Assembly (NCBI GenBank): GCA_019454045.1
Contig: SKCR01021104.1
Location: 62,001 to 126,000 of the forward strand
Source: Zanthoxylum bungeanum
Taxonomy: Eukaryota; Streptophyta; Magnoliopsida; Sapindales; Rutaceae
DNA: 64,000 bases
Direction: 5' to 3'
Part shown: positions 63,939-64,000 of the stretch, piece by piece
Layout: every line of letters starts with the position of its first letter
Numbering within the stretch: position 1 is the stretch's first letter
The notes under the pieces: model-generated
Told to the model about the DNA's origin: nothing
Databases searched by the model: none
The model's input: only the letters and a program-made list of their open reading frames with translations
Made by a program: the position numbers and the translations under genes

Positions 63939-64000
63939 TGTTAGACAGTTATGACCCATAGCGTCACTATTTTGTAAATGATATTGTATTATTGTACAAA
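63939..64000 (+). repeat. E5 3' LTR, first 62 bases
   Basis: Matches 50293-50354 at all 62 positions; the rest lies beyond the window. Confidence 0.92.

Larger units (their letters stand above)
50293..64000 (+). mobile_element. E5: youngest copia element, runs past the window end
   Basis: The 5' LTR starts TGTTAGACAGTTATGACCCA at 50293. The 3' LTR starts with the same sequence at 63939, and the 62 bases visible are identical to the 5' LTR. Left target duplication candidate: GACAT (50288-50292). Without the two inserts (the solo LTR and the poly(A)-tailed segment) the element would be about 10 kb. Gag-pol is nearly complete but frameshifted. Confidence 0.93.

Overview
This is a window of a plant nuclear genome, very probably a eudicot. 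The signs are an intron-containing plant gene with GT-AG splice sites, very AT-rich intergenic DNA, and dense nesting of Ty1/copia and Ty3/gypsy LTR retrotransposons with plant-type primer binding sites. I estimate that more than four fifths of the window is transposon DNA. No rRNA, tRNA, CRISPR or bacterial-type operon was seen.

Left part (1-11.6 kb). One host gene is readable: a six-exon histidine-containing phosphotransfer (HPt, AHP-like) gene on the + strand, exons between 985 and 10598. The phospho-accepting His is replaced by Asp, so it would encode a pseudo-HPt. Exon 1 is one base out of phase with exon 2. Its fourth intron holds a complete 7,725-bp LTR element (2560-10284, target duplication ATTGG). 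That element carries a broken Ty3/gypsy-type gag but no pol. Half of it is tandem repeats: a 44-bp family organised as a 5-mer higher-order repeat, a diverged 44-bp family, and an 82-84 bp family, all keeping the same small CTCGG/CCGAG hairpin.

Middle (11.6-40.4 kb). This is a nest of insertions. A 5'-truncated, decayed copia copy (E1, from about 11.9 kb) has its 3' LTR broken first by an inverted solo LTR (18485-20624) and then by a full-length but decayed copia element (E3, 21563-40341, target duplication AGTAT). The 3' LTR of E3 is broken in turn by a minus-strand, Athila-like, non-autonomous gypsy element (30450-39388, target duplication ATGAC). The LTR promoter of this last element carries a cluster of CACGTG G-boxes.

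Right part (40.4-64 kb). About 2 kb of unassigned DNA and a possible LTR fragment lead to a minus-strand copia copy (E4, from 42876) whose leader is deleted. The 5' LTR of E4 is interrupted at 50292 by the youngest copia element (E5, 50293 to beyond the window end). E5's 5' LTR holds a solo LTR (51084-53245, target duplication CCGAT). Its leader holds a 3.4-kb poly(A)-tailed insert, probably a retroposon. E5 still shows gag, protease, integrase, reverse transcriptase (YVDD) and RNase H, but with several frameshifts.

The old copia copies E1, E3 and E4 share the same in-frame amber codon. This suggests that a defective lineage was copied in trans by functional relatives such as the ancestors of E5. 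Recurring single-base indels, in the HPt exon, in gag and pol, and in the tandem arrays, mean that base-level assembly quality should be checked before any reading frame is interpreted.
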